47,878 bases of DNA, taken from positions 1-47,878 of the forward strand of contig NZ_RFFG01000063.1 of NCBI RefSeq assembly GCF_003696215.1, written 5' to 3'. Every line of letters starts with the position of its first letter. Position 1 is the stretch's first letter. Positions 16,027 to 24,140 of the stretch are shown one piece after another. The translations under genes were made by a program, and so were the position numbers. The notes beneath the pieces were generated by a model. That model was not told the DNA's origin, did no database searches, and saw only the letters and a list, made by a program, of their open reading frames with translations. This stretch comes from Actinomadura harenae. GTDB taxonomy: Bacteria > Actinomycetota > Actinomycetes > Streptosporangiales > Streptosporangiaceae.

Positions 16027-16055
16027 AACCTAGAAGCCGAATCCCATTCGGTCAA
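16027..16055 (-). promoter_or_regulatory. P450 promoter with embedded palindromic operator
   Basis: On the minus strand TTGACC (16055-16050), a 17-bp spacer and TAGGTT (16032-16027) form a good sigma-70 promoter 31 bp before the P450 start. A perfect inverted repeat CCGAAT-ccc-ATTCGG (16037-16051) fills most of the spacer and touches the -35 box. A repressor bound there would block RNA polymerase. Confidence 0.65.
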
Positions 16056-16073
16056 GCCTTGTCGATCTTGTCG

Positions 16074-16838
16074 TTAGATGTCGGAGAAATCCCCATGCCG
16101 ACCATGCCCGGCGGCGAACCGCGCGGCCCCGGTGACGGCCGTGTCCAGCGACCCCAGGCCGTGCCGGTACTCGACCGCGATCGCCTCCTCGTCGGGCCGT
16201 CCCTCGGACTCCAGCACCGACAACCGGTCGCTGCGCAGCGTCGACTGCGGGAAGCACGCCAGCGACGCCGCCAGCTCCTCCGCCGCCTCCCGCGACGTCC
16301 CCGCCGGGACGACCCGGTTCGCCAGGCCGATGTCGTACGCCTCGTCCGCGTCCACGGGACGCCCCGTGAGGATCATGTCCATCGCGCGGGACGTCCCGAC
16401 CAGCCGCGGCAGCCGGAACGTCCCGCCGTCGATCAGCGGGACACCCCACCGGCGGCAGTAGACGCCGAACACCGCGTCCTCCTCGACGACCCGCAGGTCG
16501 CACCAGAGCGCCAGCTCCAGCCCGCCCGCGACGGCGTGCCCGGCGACGGCCGCGATCACCGGCTTGGACAGCCGCATCCGCGTCGGGCCCATCGGGCCGT
16601 CCCCGTCCGGCGCGACACGGTTCCCGCGCCCGTCGCCCAGGCCCTTGAGGTCGGCGCCCGCGCAGAACGTCCCGCCCTCGCCCCACAGGACGGCCACCGA
16701 CGCGTCGTCGTCGGCGTCGAACGCCCGGAACGCCTCGGCCAGCGCCTCGGCGGTCGGCCCGTCCACCGCGTTGCGCACCTCGGGCCGGGACAGGATCACG
16801 GTGGTGACGGTCCCGTCGCGCTCGACGCGAACACCCAT
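16074..16838 (-). CDS. Crotonase/enoyl-CoA hydratase family protein
   Basis: A 254-aa crotonase. The oxyanion-hole regions are GGTFCAGADLKGLG (about residues 55-68) and AVAGHAVAGGLELALWCDL (about 100-118). The first catalytic Glu of hydratases is present (GLELAL). The second (in rat hydratase FGQPEI) is replaced: the segment reads FGVYCRRWGVP, so classical hydration is doubtful and an isomerase or hydrolase role is as likely. The ATG at 16838 is preceded by GAGGAG. It lies between the thioesterase and the P450 in the same direction. Confidence 0.9.
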   Translation of the reverse strand: MGVRVERDGTVTTVILSRPEVRNAVDGPTAEALAEAFRAFDADDDASVAVLWGEGGTFCAGADLKGLGDGRGNRVAPDGDGPMGPTRMRLSKPVIAAVAGHAVAGGLELALWCDLRVVEEDAVFGVYCRRWGVPLIDGGTFRLPRLVGTSRAMDMILTGRPVDADEAYDIGLANRVVPAGTSREAAEELAASLACFPQSTLRSDRLSVLESEGRPDEEAIAVEYRHGLGSLDTAVTGAARFAAGHGRHGDFSDI

Positions 16839-16936
16839 GACGATCAGCTCCTCTGGTAGCCGGCCCGACCCGCCGCCCTTGCCCGTCGGCATCGGCGGCT
16901 TCGCCCGTCAGCATGGCGCTGTCGGCCGCGTCCGCG

Positions 16937-17491
16937 TCAGCTTTCCGGAACGAAGTGCTCCTGCGGAACCTCGATGAACACGCCGGCGGCCCGGACCGCG
17001 ACCGGCCCGTCCGGCCCGCCCACCCGCGCCTCACCTTCGAGGTATGCCTTACGACCGTCGAGGCCGGTGCACCATGCCCGCACGTGGACGTCCGACCCGA
17101 CCGGGACCGGCGCGAGGTAGTCGGTTTCCAGCCGTCCGGTGACATAACGGTTTCCGAGCAGCCAGGCCGCACCGCCGAGCGCCTCGTCCATCGCGGTGGC
17201 GAGCACCCCGCCATGGCAGAGGCCGGGCGCGCCCTGATGCTCTCTTCGGACGGTGAACTCGCAGGTCACGACGCCGTCCTCGACCCCCGTGTGGCGGATG
17301 CGCAGGCCGCTCTCGGCCTCGCTGCCGCAGCCGAAGCACCCGTCGAACCCCGCCAGCGAGGCGAGCATGACCGCGGCCCCCTCGCCGGACGGCGCGGGCG
17401 CCGGCGCACCGGGCGGCGGAGTCGTCCGCGACGACGCGGGCCCGGGCCGCGCGGGCCGGGAGGCCGAAGGGGAAGGCGGGGAGGACGTCAT
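16937..17491 (-). CDS. PaaI-type hotdog thioesterase
   Basis: The hotdog domain starts near residue 45 (ASLAGFDGCFGCG) and contains the signature GLCHGGVLATAMDEALGG, followed by LETDYLAPVPVG and AYLEGEARV. Such enzymes hydrolyse acyl- or aryl-CoA. The ATG at 17491 gives 184 aa with a Pro/Ala/Ser-rich N-terminal tail of about 40 residues; an internal ATG (in AAVMLASLAG) would remove that tail. It diverges from the PaaX-family regulator over 133 bp, as in phenylacetate-type loci. Confidence 0.88.
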   Translation of the reverse strand: MTSSPPSPSASRPARPGPASSRTTPPPGAPAPAPSGEGAAVMLASLAGFDGCFGCGSEAESGLRIRHTGVEDGVVTCEFTVRREHQGAPGLCHGGVLATAMDEALGGAAWLLGNRYVTGRLETDYLAPVPVGSDVHVRAWCTGLDGRKAYLEGEARVGGPDGPVAVRAAGVFIEVPQEHFVPES

Positions 17492-17624
17492 GCGCACCAC
17501 ACTCCGAGCGTCGTTCGGTATCCCCGGCAGCGTACGAGCCCACCCCGGCCCGCCCCAGGCCCGGGGCCCGCGCAGCGGTCGGGTAAGCGTTGTGAGGGTG
17601 GGGGCCGGTAGGGTCCGGCTCAGG

Positions 17625-18362
17625 ATGACGAACCATCTGGGAATGCGCCCGCTCACCGCCCGGTCGGTCGTGCTCAGCACGCTTCTCGGCGTGCATCCGC
17701 CCCGGCTCCCGGCGCGCTACCTCGTGCGCGTGGGCGAGCGCTTCGGCATCGCCGAGGGCACCGTCCGGGTCGCGCTGTCGCGCATGGTGGCGTCCGGCGA
17801 CCTCGTCCAGGAGGACGGCGCGTACGCGCTCACCGAGCGGCTGCTCTCCCGCCAGCGCCGCCTGGACGAGTCCCGCGACCCGCGCACCCGCCCCTGGGAC
17901 GGCATGTGGGAGATCGCCGTCGTCACCGCCGAGCGCCGCCCCGCCGCCGCCCGCGCGGCGCTCCGCCAGGCCATGTCGGAACTACGCCTGGCCGAACTCC
18001 GCGAGGGCACGTGGCTGCGCCCGGCGAACCTGGCGCGTCCGCGCCCCGAGATCGTCGAGAGCCAGTGCGTCTTCCTCACCGGCGGCCCCGAGCGCTCCCC
18101 CGTGGAGCTCGCCGCGACGCTCTGGGACCTCACCGAATGGGCGGGCACAGCCCACGCCCTCCTGGAGGCGCTCGGCACGTGCCGCACGTTCGCCGACCGG
18201 TTCACGATCTCGGCCGCCGTCCTGCGCCACCTGCTGGAGGACCCGATCCTCCCGGACGAGCTCCTCCCACCCGGCTGGCCCGGCCCGGCCCTGCGCGAGA
18301 ACTACCGCGCCCTAGCGGCCGACCTGGACCGCCTCATCCTCGAGCACGTCACCACCCCCTAG
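17625..18362 (+). CDS. PaaX-family transcriptional regulator
   Basis: A 245-aa repressor-type protein with a GntR-like N-terminal helix-turn-helix (TARSVVLSTLLG, then LVRVGERFGIAEGTVRVALSRMVASGDLVQEDGAYALTERL-type sequence over residues 33-70) and a central domain (WDGMWEIAVV, LREGTWLRPANL) and a C-terminal helical domain. In E. coli PaaX responds to phenylacetyl-CoA. Start ATG 17625 or 17643. It is the natural candidate regulator of the divergent thioesterase and genes beyond. The 3' end overlaps the convergent gene by 51 bp. Confidence 0.9.
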   Translation: MTNHLGMRPLTARSVVLSTLLGVHPPRLPARYLVRVGERFGIAEGTVRVALSRMVASGDLVQEDGAYALTERLLSRQRRLDESRDPRTRPWDGMWEIAVVTAERRPAAARAALRQAMSELRLAELREGTWLRPANLARPRPEIVESQCVFLTGGPERSPVELAATLWDLTEWAGTAHALLEALGTCRTFADRFTISAAVLRHLLEDPILPDELLPPGWPGPALRENYRALAADLDRLILEHVTTP

Positions 18363-18761
18363 CTCCGGATACCAGCCGAGGTGCTCGGCGACGCGGTCGC
18401 GCAGCAGGAGGTACTCGTCCTGCCTGATGCGCGGGTAGGGGAGCGGGCGCTCGACGGTCTCGCACCGGACGACGCGCTGCCCGTCGAGGAACTGCTCCAG
18501 CGTCATGTCGATCTCGAGGCCGCTGTCGAGCAGGTTCCACCAGTGCGCGCACACGGGTTCGCCGTCGGCCGTGAGGACCTCGCCGCAGACGAGGCGTCCG
18601 CCGAAGAAGTCGTTCACCACCAGGGACGTGATGTCGCAGTGCCCCCAGGCCGGGTTGCCGGGCGTCCAGGGGGCGCGTTCGAGGTCGTCCGGGGAGCAGG
18701 TGTCGCCCGCCCAGCTCGCCCGCAGGGCCCCCGCGATCTCGTCCAGTGTCAGTGCGCGCAT
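18312..18761 (-). CDS. YunG-like protein, function unknown
   Basis: A 149-aa soluble protein. The pattern GHCDITSLVVNDFFGGRLVCGEVL followed by HWWNLLDSGLEIDMTLEQF (about residues 40-90) matches the YunG-type family, which looks like a small papain/transglutaminase-like fold with conserved Cys and His; I infer no activity. The ATG at 18761 has GAGGGTGG upstream; GTG 18776 is the alternative. The last 17 codons overlap the end of the PaaX gene on the other strand. Confidence 0.72.
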   Translation of the reverse strand: MRALTLDEIAGALRASWAGDTCSPDDLERAPWTPGNPAWGHCDITSLVVNDFFGGRLVCGEVLTADGEPVCAHWWNLLDSGLEIDMTLEQFLDGQRVVRCETVERPLPYPRIRQDEYLLLRDRVAEHLGWYPELGGGDVLEDEAVQVGR

Positions 18762-18922
18762 GCCGTCCACCCTCACATCCGCCTCCGACAGTTCCGCCGA
18801 CAGCTACGCCGACACTTCCGCCGGTCACGAGGCCCGGAACACCTTTTCTGGACGTCCGACTCCTGTAAGGAGCGGATTCAGGACTCACCGAAAGTCACTC
18901 ACCGTCCTTAATGGAGAGCGTG

Positions 18923-18952
18923 TTGTCACCATCGAAGTCCTCCACGTAGAGA
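18923..18952 (+). promoter_or_regulatory. Candidate promoter of the alpha/beta hydrolase gene
   Basis: TTGTCA (18923-18928), 18 bp, TAGAGA (18947-18952), about 30 bp before the ribosome-binding site GGAGG at 18979. The rest of 18777-18988 holds no gene. Near 18785-18825 there are three CCGACA-type short repeats. Confidence 0.4.
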
Positions 18953-18988
18953 AGGGGAGGCAACATCCCCTGGATCTCGGAGGTGCCG

Positions 18989-20323
18989 GTGGAAGCTCGG
19001 ATCGACGTCAAGGTCGGCAACAAGCCCTCGCAGGACGAGACGCTCCCCGAAAGCCAGATCGCCCAGGTCGAGGCGGCGCTCCCCACCGGGGTGCTGTTCT
19101 CGCCGCCCTACCCGAACACCACGGCGGCGCACCGTCCGCCGGACCTGGAGTGGGAGCTGATCGGCGCCTGGAGCTACCAGGGCCTTCCCGCCACCGGAAC
19201 CGCCCACGTCTACTTCGGGCAGGGGCACTCCGAGCTGCGGCGGCCCCTGATCCTCGCGGACGGCTTCCGGTACGGCCCGAGCGACATGCCCGGCCTGTAC
19301 GACTACCTGAACACCCCGTACACCGAGGGGCAGCCGGGCCTGCTCGACGAGCTCCGGCAGCGGGGCCACGACGTCATCCTGCTCGGCTTCGGCGAGCGGC
19401 ACACCTACATCCAGGCGAACGCGGGCGTCGCGGCGTCCTGCATCTTCCGGGCCATCGCCGAGAGCGTGGGCGACGAGGACCTGACGGTCGGCGGGATCAG
19501 CATGGGCGGGCTCATCACCCGCTACGCGCTGGCCCGGCTCGAGAGAAACCGCATGGACCACCGGACCGCGCGGTACTTCTCGCTGGACTCGCCGCACAAC
19601 GGGGCGTGGGTCCCGCTGATCCTCCAGCAGCTCGCCTACTTCTCCGAGAAGTACGGCAAGAAGCCGGAGCCGGGGCAGCCGTCCCAGGCCGACCTGATCA
19701 AGAGCCCCGCCGCGCAGCAGCTGCTGTGGGCGTGGGTGCCGTCCGAGGACTACTCCGGCCCGGTCGCGACGGCGAGCCCGCTGCGCGCCCAGTTCCTGGA
19801 GGACCTGCGCGCCGTCGGCTGGTTCCCGATGCGGCCGATCAAGCTCGGCATGGCGTCCGGACGCGGCGACGGCACCGGCAACGGCGTGCCCGCCGGGGCG
19901 CAGGTCTTCGACTGGAACGGCCCGCTCGGCGTCCAGGCGACGGCCCTCACCCAGCCGGACGGCGGCGTCGACCAGTACATCGGCGGCAAGAAGATCCTGT
20001 GGCGGGCCAACTCGACGACCACGGCGGTCCCGGCCCACGACGGCGCTCCGGGCGGCACGCTCGACTCGTTCAAGCTGGTGGCCGAGGAGCTCGGGATCGA
20101 GATCGACCCGGTCTTCGAGAACACCTGCTTCGTCCCGACGATCAGCGCGGTCGCCGCCTCGTTCGACCCGGTCGCCTGGCCGATGGACCTGACGACCCGC
20201 GCCAACGACCTCGACCCCGACCAGTACGACCTCGACGCGTTCGTCTGCGACGAGACCAACTCCCCGCACGGCCTGGTCACCGAGCCGCTCGCCACCTGGT
20301 TCCTGAACCAGCTCGGCAAGTAG
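18989..20323 (+). CDS. Orphan alpha/beta hydrolase (esterase/lipase-like), 444 aa
   Basis: The nucleophile elbow GISMGG (Ser about residue 175) follows DVILLGFGERHTYIQANAG and precedes LITRYALARLE and YFSLDSPHNGAW, a pattern like DUF676/PGAP1-type and triacylglycerol lipases. No signal peptide is seen, although secretion is common in such lipases. The long C-terminal half (DNA 19780-20320) contains candidate acid and His residues but no motif I recognise. GTG 18989 has GGAGG five bases upstream; GTG 18983 is two codons earlier. The substrate is unknown, and it stands alone with its own terminator. Confidence 0.75.
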   Translation: MEARIDVKVGNKPSQDETLPESQIAQVEAALPTGVLFSPPYPNTTAAHRPPDLEWELIGAWSYQGLPATGTAHVYFGQGHSELRRPLILADGFRYGPSDMPGLYDYLNTPYTEGQPGLLDELRQRGHDVILLGFGERHTYIQANAGVAASCIFRAIAESVGDEDLTVGGISMGGLITRYALARLERNRMDHRTARYFSLDSPHNGAWVPLILQQLAYFSEKYGKKPEPGQPSQADLIKSPAAQQLLWAWVPSEDYSGPVATASPLRAQFLEDLRAVGWFPMRPIKLGMASGRGDGTGNGVPAGAQVFDWNGPLGVQATALTQPDGGVDQYIGGKKILWRANSTTTAVPAHDGAPGGTLDSFKLVAEELGIEIDPVFENTCFVPTISAVAASFDPVAWPMDLTTRANDLDPDQYDLDAFVCDETNSPHGLVTEPLATWFLNQLGK

Positions 20324-20338
20324 TCCCGGTGCCGCCGG

Positions 20339-20364
20339 CCCCCGCCGTGGCCCCACGGCGGGGG
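20339..20364 (+). terminator. Hairpin terminator after the hydrolase gene
   Basis: CCCCCGCCGTGG (20339-20350) pairs with 20353-20364, giving a long GC stem with a tight loop, 15 bp after the hydrolase stop. Confidence 0.6.
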
Positions 20365-20390
20365 TCGGCATGCGGCCACGGGAAAAAGGA

Positions 20391-20409
20391 TCTTAGGCTT
20401 GCCTTCGTG
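20391..20409 (+). promoter_or_regulatory. DtxR/IdeR-like iron box overlapping a -10 element
   Basis: TTAGGCTTGCCT (20393-20404) matches the core of the actinobacterial iron box (TTAGGTTAGGCTAACCTAA type), strongest in AGGCTnnCCT. TAGGCT inside it also fits a -10 hexamer, placing transcription start at or next to GTG 20407, so the first gene may be leaderless. The genes downstream are an iron-uptake system, which supports the reading. Confidence 0.65.
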
Positions 20410-20991
20410 ATCACTCCGGGAGCGGCGGCGCCGCGGTGCGCGCGGGGACTGTTCCTCGCGGCCGCCTGCACCGCGCTCTCGCTCGCGGGCCACACCCTCG
20501 GCGCGCGCGGCGCCTGCTGCGTCCCGCCGCTGCCCGCGGTCCTCGGCACCGGTGCCGTGGTCGGGCTGCTGTGCGTGGCGGTCGCGGGCCGGATGATGTC
20601 GTTCTGGAAGATCCTCGTCGTCGTGGGCTGGGCGCAGGTGGCGTTCCACGTGGCGTTCACGGTGTTCAGCGGTCCCGGCGTCCACCACGGCATGGCGCCG
20701 CCGCCCGCGATGGCGGCGGGCGGCCTGACCTGGTCGATGATCGCCGGGCACGCGGTCGCGGCGCTCGCCGCGTCGGTGCTGCTGGCCGGGGCCGAGCGCG
20801 CGCTGTGGTGGCTGTGGGGCGCGGTGTTCGCCGTCGCCGCCGTCGTCCTGCTGGTGCTGGGACGTCCGGCCGAGTCGTGGCGGCCGTCCCGGATCGCGTT
20901 CGCCGACTCCCCCGCTCCCCGGCTCGGTGTGCTGCTGGCACGGGCCGTGCGGCGTCGCGGGCCTCCGGTGGCGGCGTCGCACGCCGCCTGA
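20407..20991 (+). CDS. Integral membrane protein, first gene of the iron-uptake operon
   Basis: A 194-aa protein with four or five hydrophobic segments. It has a Cys pair (GACCVPPLP, about residue 37) and a His/Met-rich loop (GPGVHHGMAPPPAM, about 90) that could touch metal. The segments GLTWSMIAGHAVAALAASVLLAGAERALWW resemble MTFAHVAAGLVSGWWLWRGERA in the protein encoded at 40667, and general layout and length agree, so the two look like paralogues. The GTG start lies on the iron box. Function is unknown; position suggests a role in iron or heme handling. Confidence 0.78.
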   Translation: MITPGAAAPRCARGLFLAAACTALSLAGHTLGARGACCVPPLPAVLGTGAVVGLLCVAVAGRMMSFWKILVVVGWAQVAFHVAFTVFSGPGVHHGMAPPPAMAAGGLTWSMIAGHAVAALAASVLLAGAERALWWLWGAVFAVAAVVLLVLGRPAESWRPSRIAFADSPAPRLGVLLARAVRRRGPPVAASHAA

Positions 20992-21078
20992 GCCCCCTCG
21001 GATCGTTCGTGGCCGGTGGGCCGGTCGGGCGTGCCTCGCATGCCCTTTCCACCACCGGATCACAGGGAACGACCCCTC

Positions 21079-22152
21079 ATGTTCAAACGCAGGACCCTCG
21101 CGGCCGTCACGGCCGCCCTCCTGACGTCCGCCGGATGCGCGGGCGCTGGCACCGGCTCGTCGACGGACGCGCTCGACGACGTCCTGACCTCTCCCGGAAG
21201 GACGACCTATCCGTTCAGTGTCGACAACTGCGGACAGAAGGTGACGTTCACGCGTCCGCCCGAGCGGGTGCTGATCCTCAACGGGACGTCCGTGGCCGAG
21301 TCCGAGAGCTTCGTGCTGCTCGGCCTGCAGGGACGCGTCCTCGCCAACGCCCAGTCGTACGGCGTCTCGGACGACCCGTCGATGACCGCGCGCGTCGCCG
21401 CCCTCCCCAAGGGCGGCCTCACGATGAACCGGAACTTCGAGGTCCCCGCCGAGCAGACCCTCGCGGCCAAGCCCGACCTCGTCATCTCGACCTGGTCGGG
21501 CGGGTTCGACCCCAAGCGCGGGCTCGCCACGCGCGGGCAGATCACCGCGGCCGGGGCGAACACGCTGGTCAACCCCGTCAACTGCGCGCTCGGCAAGCCG
21601 GAGGCGGGGCCCGCCGAGAAGAAGGCGTACGAGGGCGTGTCGATCGACTCGTCCCGGGCGTTCCTGCTGCTGCTCGGACGGATCTTCGACGTCCAGTACA
21701 AGGCCGCCGACGTCGTCCACGACCTGCGGAAACGCGTGGACGACGTCCAGCGCGCGGTCGCCGGGAAACCCACCCGGAAGGTGCTGCTGGCCTATCCCGG
21801 GATGGCGATGATGAACGCGAACGGGCTGCCCGCCGTCATGACCGGGCGCATCACCGACGACGTGATCCGCGCCGCGGGCGGCGTCAACGCCTTCGCGGGC
21901 CGCGACCGCGACACCACCAGCACCCTCAACAAGGAGCAGCTCGCGACCGCGCGGGTGGACGTGCTGGTCGTCGGCGTCTTCTCCGCCAAGGAGGACCCGG
22001 ACGCCGAGGCCCGCGCCCTGTTCGCCGCGTACCCGCAGTGGTCGGCGTCCCGCACGCGCACCTACACGACGGTGTCGGACGGAGCGTTCCTCGGCCCGCT
22101 CAACGCCTGGGCCGTCGAGCGCATCGCGAAGGCGGTGCACGGCGTTGGCTGA
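21079..22152 (+). CDS. Iron-siderophore ABC transporter substrate-binding lipoprotein
   Basis: A 357-aa exported binding protein. The signal peptide ends in the lipobox LLTSAGC (Cys20). The class III (FepB/TroA-like) fold shows PERVLILNGTSVAESFVLLGL-type sequence after residue 60, LAAKPDLVISTWSG, and ARVDVLVVGVF with the C-terminal WAVERIAKAVHG helix. It should bind a ferric siderophore or heme outside the membrane and deliver it to the permease. It is 87 bp after the membrane protein and overlaps the permease. Confidence 0.9.
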   Translation: MFKRRTLAAVTAALLTSAGCAGAGTGSSTDALDDVLTSPGRTTYPFSVDNCGQKVTFTRPPERVLILNGTSVAESESFVLLGLQGRVLANAQSYGVSDDPSMTARVAALPKGGLTMNRNFEVPAEQTLAAKPDLVISTWSGGFDPKRGLATRGQITAAGANTLVNPVNCALGKPEAGPAEKKAYEGVSIDSSRAFLLLLGRIFDVQYKAADVVHDLRKRVDDVQRAVAGKPTRKVLLAYPGMAMMNANGLPAVMTGRITDDVIRAAGGVNAFAGRDRDTTSTLNKEQLATARVDVLVVGVFSAKEDPDAEARALFAAYPQWSASRTRTYTTVSDGAFLGPLNAWAVERIAKAVHGVG

Positions 22153-23263
22153 CACGAACGAGAACGCAGCAGCCCGCATGGGCGGCGGCAGGGCGGACGC
22201 CGCTCGGGCCGATGGCGGCAGGGCGGCGCGGCGTCCACATCTCGTGTCGGGGGTGTGGACGGGGGTGCTCGTGGCCGGGCTGGCGGTGGCACTCGGTGTG
22301 GTGTGCGTCGTCGCGATCTCGCTCGGGTCGGTCGGGGTGCCGCTCGGCGCGACGTGGCGCGTGATCGTCGCGCACGTCACCGGGAGCGGCGGCGCGGATC
22401 CGCTGCACGACCAGGTCATCTGGGACATCCGGACGCCGCGCGTGCTGGTCGCGGCGCTCGTCGGGGCCGGGTTGAGCGCGGCGGGCGTCGCGCTTCAGGC
22501 GCTGGTGCGCAACCCGCTCGCCGATCCGTACGTGCTCGGCGTCTCGTCCGGGGCGTCGCTCGGCGCGGTGCTGGTCGCGGCGCTCGGGGCGCCCGCGCTC
22601 GGCGGGCTCGGCGTGACGGGCGCGGCGTTCGCGGCGGCTCTGGTCAGCGTCCTGCTGGTGTACGTGCTGGCGCAGCGCGGCGGGCGGCTGCTCGACTCGC
22701 GGCTCGTCCTGGCCGGGGTCGCCGTCGGGTACCTGTGCCAGGCGGCGACCAGTTATGTCCAGTTGCAGCTGGACCCGTCGGAGTTGCAGAAGCTGATGTT
22801 CTGGCTGATGGGGAGCGTCGCGGGCGCGACCTGGAACGACCTGCGGCTGCCCGCGGCCGTCATCGCCGCCTGCACGCTGTACCTGCTCGCCCAGGCCCGG
22901 AAGCTGAACGCGCTGCTGGCCGGGGACGACGCCGCGACCTCGCTCGGCACCCCGGTCCGGACGCTGCGGATCACGCTGCTCGCCATCGCGTCGCTGCTCA
23001 CGGCGACGGCGGTCAGCGTCGTCGGCGGGATCGGGTTCATCGGGCTGATGGTCCCGCACGCGGCCCGGTTCGTGGTCGGGGCCGACCACCGGCGCGTCCT
23101 GCCCGTCGCGACGCTGCTCGGCGCGGTGTTCCTGGTCGTCGTCGACCTGGCGACACGCACCGTGGACCGTCCGAACGAGCTGCCCGTCGGCGTGTTCACG
23201 ACGGCGATCGGCGTGCCGTTCTTCCTGTGGTTGCTGCGCCGCCGGACGGGAGGGACGGCCTGA
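22145..23263 (+). CDS. FecCD-type iron ABC transporter permease
   Basis: A 372-aa permease with about ten membrane segments and BtuC/FecCD landmarks: IRTPRVLVAALVGAGLSAAGVALQ-type region (residues 97-120), RNPLADPYVLGVSSGASLGA, and GGIGFIGLMVPHAARF near residue 300. The TTG at 22145 overlaps the previous stop by eight bases and follows AAGGCGG; ATG 22178 is an alternative that still leaves a Gly/Arg-rich cytoplasmic N-terminus. The stop overlaps the ATPase start (TGATG). Confidence 0.93.
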   Translation: MADTNENAAARMGGGRADAARADGGRAARRPHLVSGVWTGVLVAGLAVALGVVCVVAISLGSVGVPLGATWRVIVAHVTGSGGADPLHDQVIWDIRTPRVLVAALVGAGLSAAGVALQALVRNPLADPYVLGVSSGASLGAVLVAALGAPALGGLGVTGAAFAAALVSVLLVYVLAQRGGRLLDSRLVLAGVAVGYLCQAATSYVQLQLDPSELQKLMFWLMGSVAGATWNDLRLPAAVIAACTLYLLAQARKLNALLAGDDAATSLGTPVRTLRITLLAIASLLTATAVSVVGGIGFIGLMVPHAARFVVGADHRRVLPVATLLGAVFLVVVDLATRTVDRPNELPVGVFTTAIGVPFFLWLLRRRTGGTA

Positions 23264-24030
23264 TGCGTCTCGATCTCTCCGATGTCACGGCCACGGTCGA
23301 CGGCACCGACATCGTCACGGGCGTCGCGCTGACCGCGGAACCGGGGCAGTTCGTCGGGCTCATCGGCCCGAACGGCAGCGGCAAGTCGACGCTGCTGCGC
23401 ACCGTGTACCGGACGCTCCGTCCGTCCACCGGTGTCGTGTCGCTCGACGGGGACGACCTGTGGCGGATGCGTCCCCGCACGGCCGCCCTCCGCCGCGCCG
23501 CCGTCACGCAGCACGGCGATCCGGGCGGCGAGTTCACGGTCGCCGAGGTCGTCGCGATGGGACGCGGCCCGCACCAGGGGCTGCTCGACCGCGAGTCCGA
23601 GGCCGACCGGGCGGTCATCGCGGAGTCTCTGGAGCGGGTCGGGATGGACGGCAGGTCCGACCGCCTGTTCGCGACGCTGTCCGGTGGCGAGCGGCAGCGC
23701 GTCCTGCTGGCGCGGGCGCTGGCGCAGCGCGCGCCGCTGCTCGTCCTGGACGAGCCGACCAACCACCTGGACGTCGGCGCGCAGCTCGGCCTGCTCGACC
23801 TGGTCCGTTCGCTGGGGCTCACCGTCGTGGCGGCGCTGCATGATCTCGACCATGCCGCCGCCTACTGCGACCACGTCGTCGTCCTGCGGGACGGACGCGT
23901 CCAGGCGTCCGGGCCGCCATTGGAGGTGCTGACGCCCGCGTTCATCGCCGAGGTGTTCGGCGTGCGCGCCCACATCGGCCCGCATCCGCTCACCGGGCGT
24001 CCGCACATCGCCGTCGCCTCCCCGGCCTGA
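23263..24030 (+). CDS. Iron ABC transporter ATP-binding protein
   Basis: A 255-aa ATPase of the FepC/FhuC type: Walker A GPNGSGKST (about residues 36-44), the Q-loop at VTQHG, signature LSGGERQR (about 142-149), Walker B LLVLDEPTNHLD (about 161-172) and H-loop AALHDLDHA. It powers the adjacent permease. It is the last gene of the operon, followed by a 44-nt perfect hairpin. Confidence 0.95.
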   Translation: MRLDLSDVTATVDGTDIVTGVALTAEPGQFVGLIGPNGSGKSTLLRTVYRTLRPSTGVVSLDGDDLWRMRPRTAALRRAAVTQHGDPGGEFTVAEVVAMGRGPHQGLLDRESEADRAVIAESLERVGMDGRSDRLFATLSGGERQRVLLARALAQRAPLLVLDEPTNHLDVGAQLGLLDLVRSLGLTVVAALHDLDHAAAYCDHVVVLRDGRVQASGPPLEVLTPAFIAEVFGVRAHIGPHPLTGRPHIAVASPA

Positions 24031-24074
24031 CCGCCCGGGGTGGCCTCCGGGCTTCCGGAGACCACCCCGGGCGG
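24031..24074 (+). terminator. Strong terminator hairpin of the iron operon
   Basis: A 20-bp stem with one internal mismatch and a GCTT loop begins directly after the ATPase stop codon (arms 24031-24050 and 24055-24074). Confidence 0.8.
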
Positions 24075-24140
24075 CGGCTTGTAGAGTCCGATCGCCATGA
24101 TCAGGAACCTGGTCGCGGCCGATCGGACCCCCTGCGAAGG

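Noticed and set aside
14556..16859. Long plus-strand open frame opposite the P450 and crotonase genes
   Set aside because: It is Arg/Val/Gly-rich without motifs, and lies antisense to well-supported genes. High GC leaves few stop codons in the antisense frame.
19750..22428. 892-codon minus-strand open frame opposite the hydrolase and iron operon
   Set aside because: Antisense shadow of genes with strong family motifs; contains only low-complexity basic sequence.
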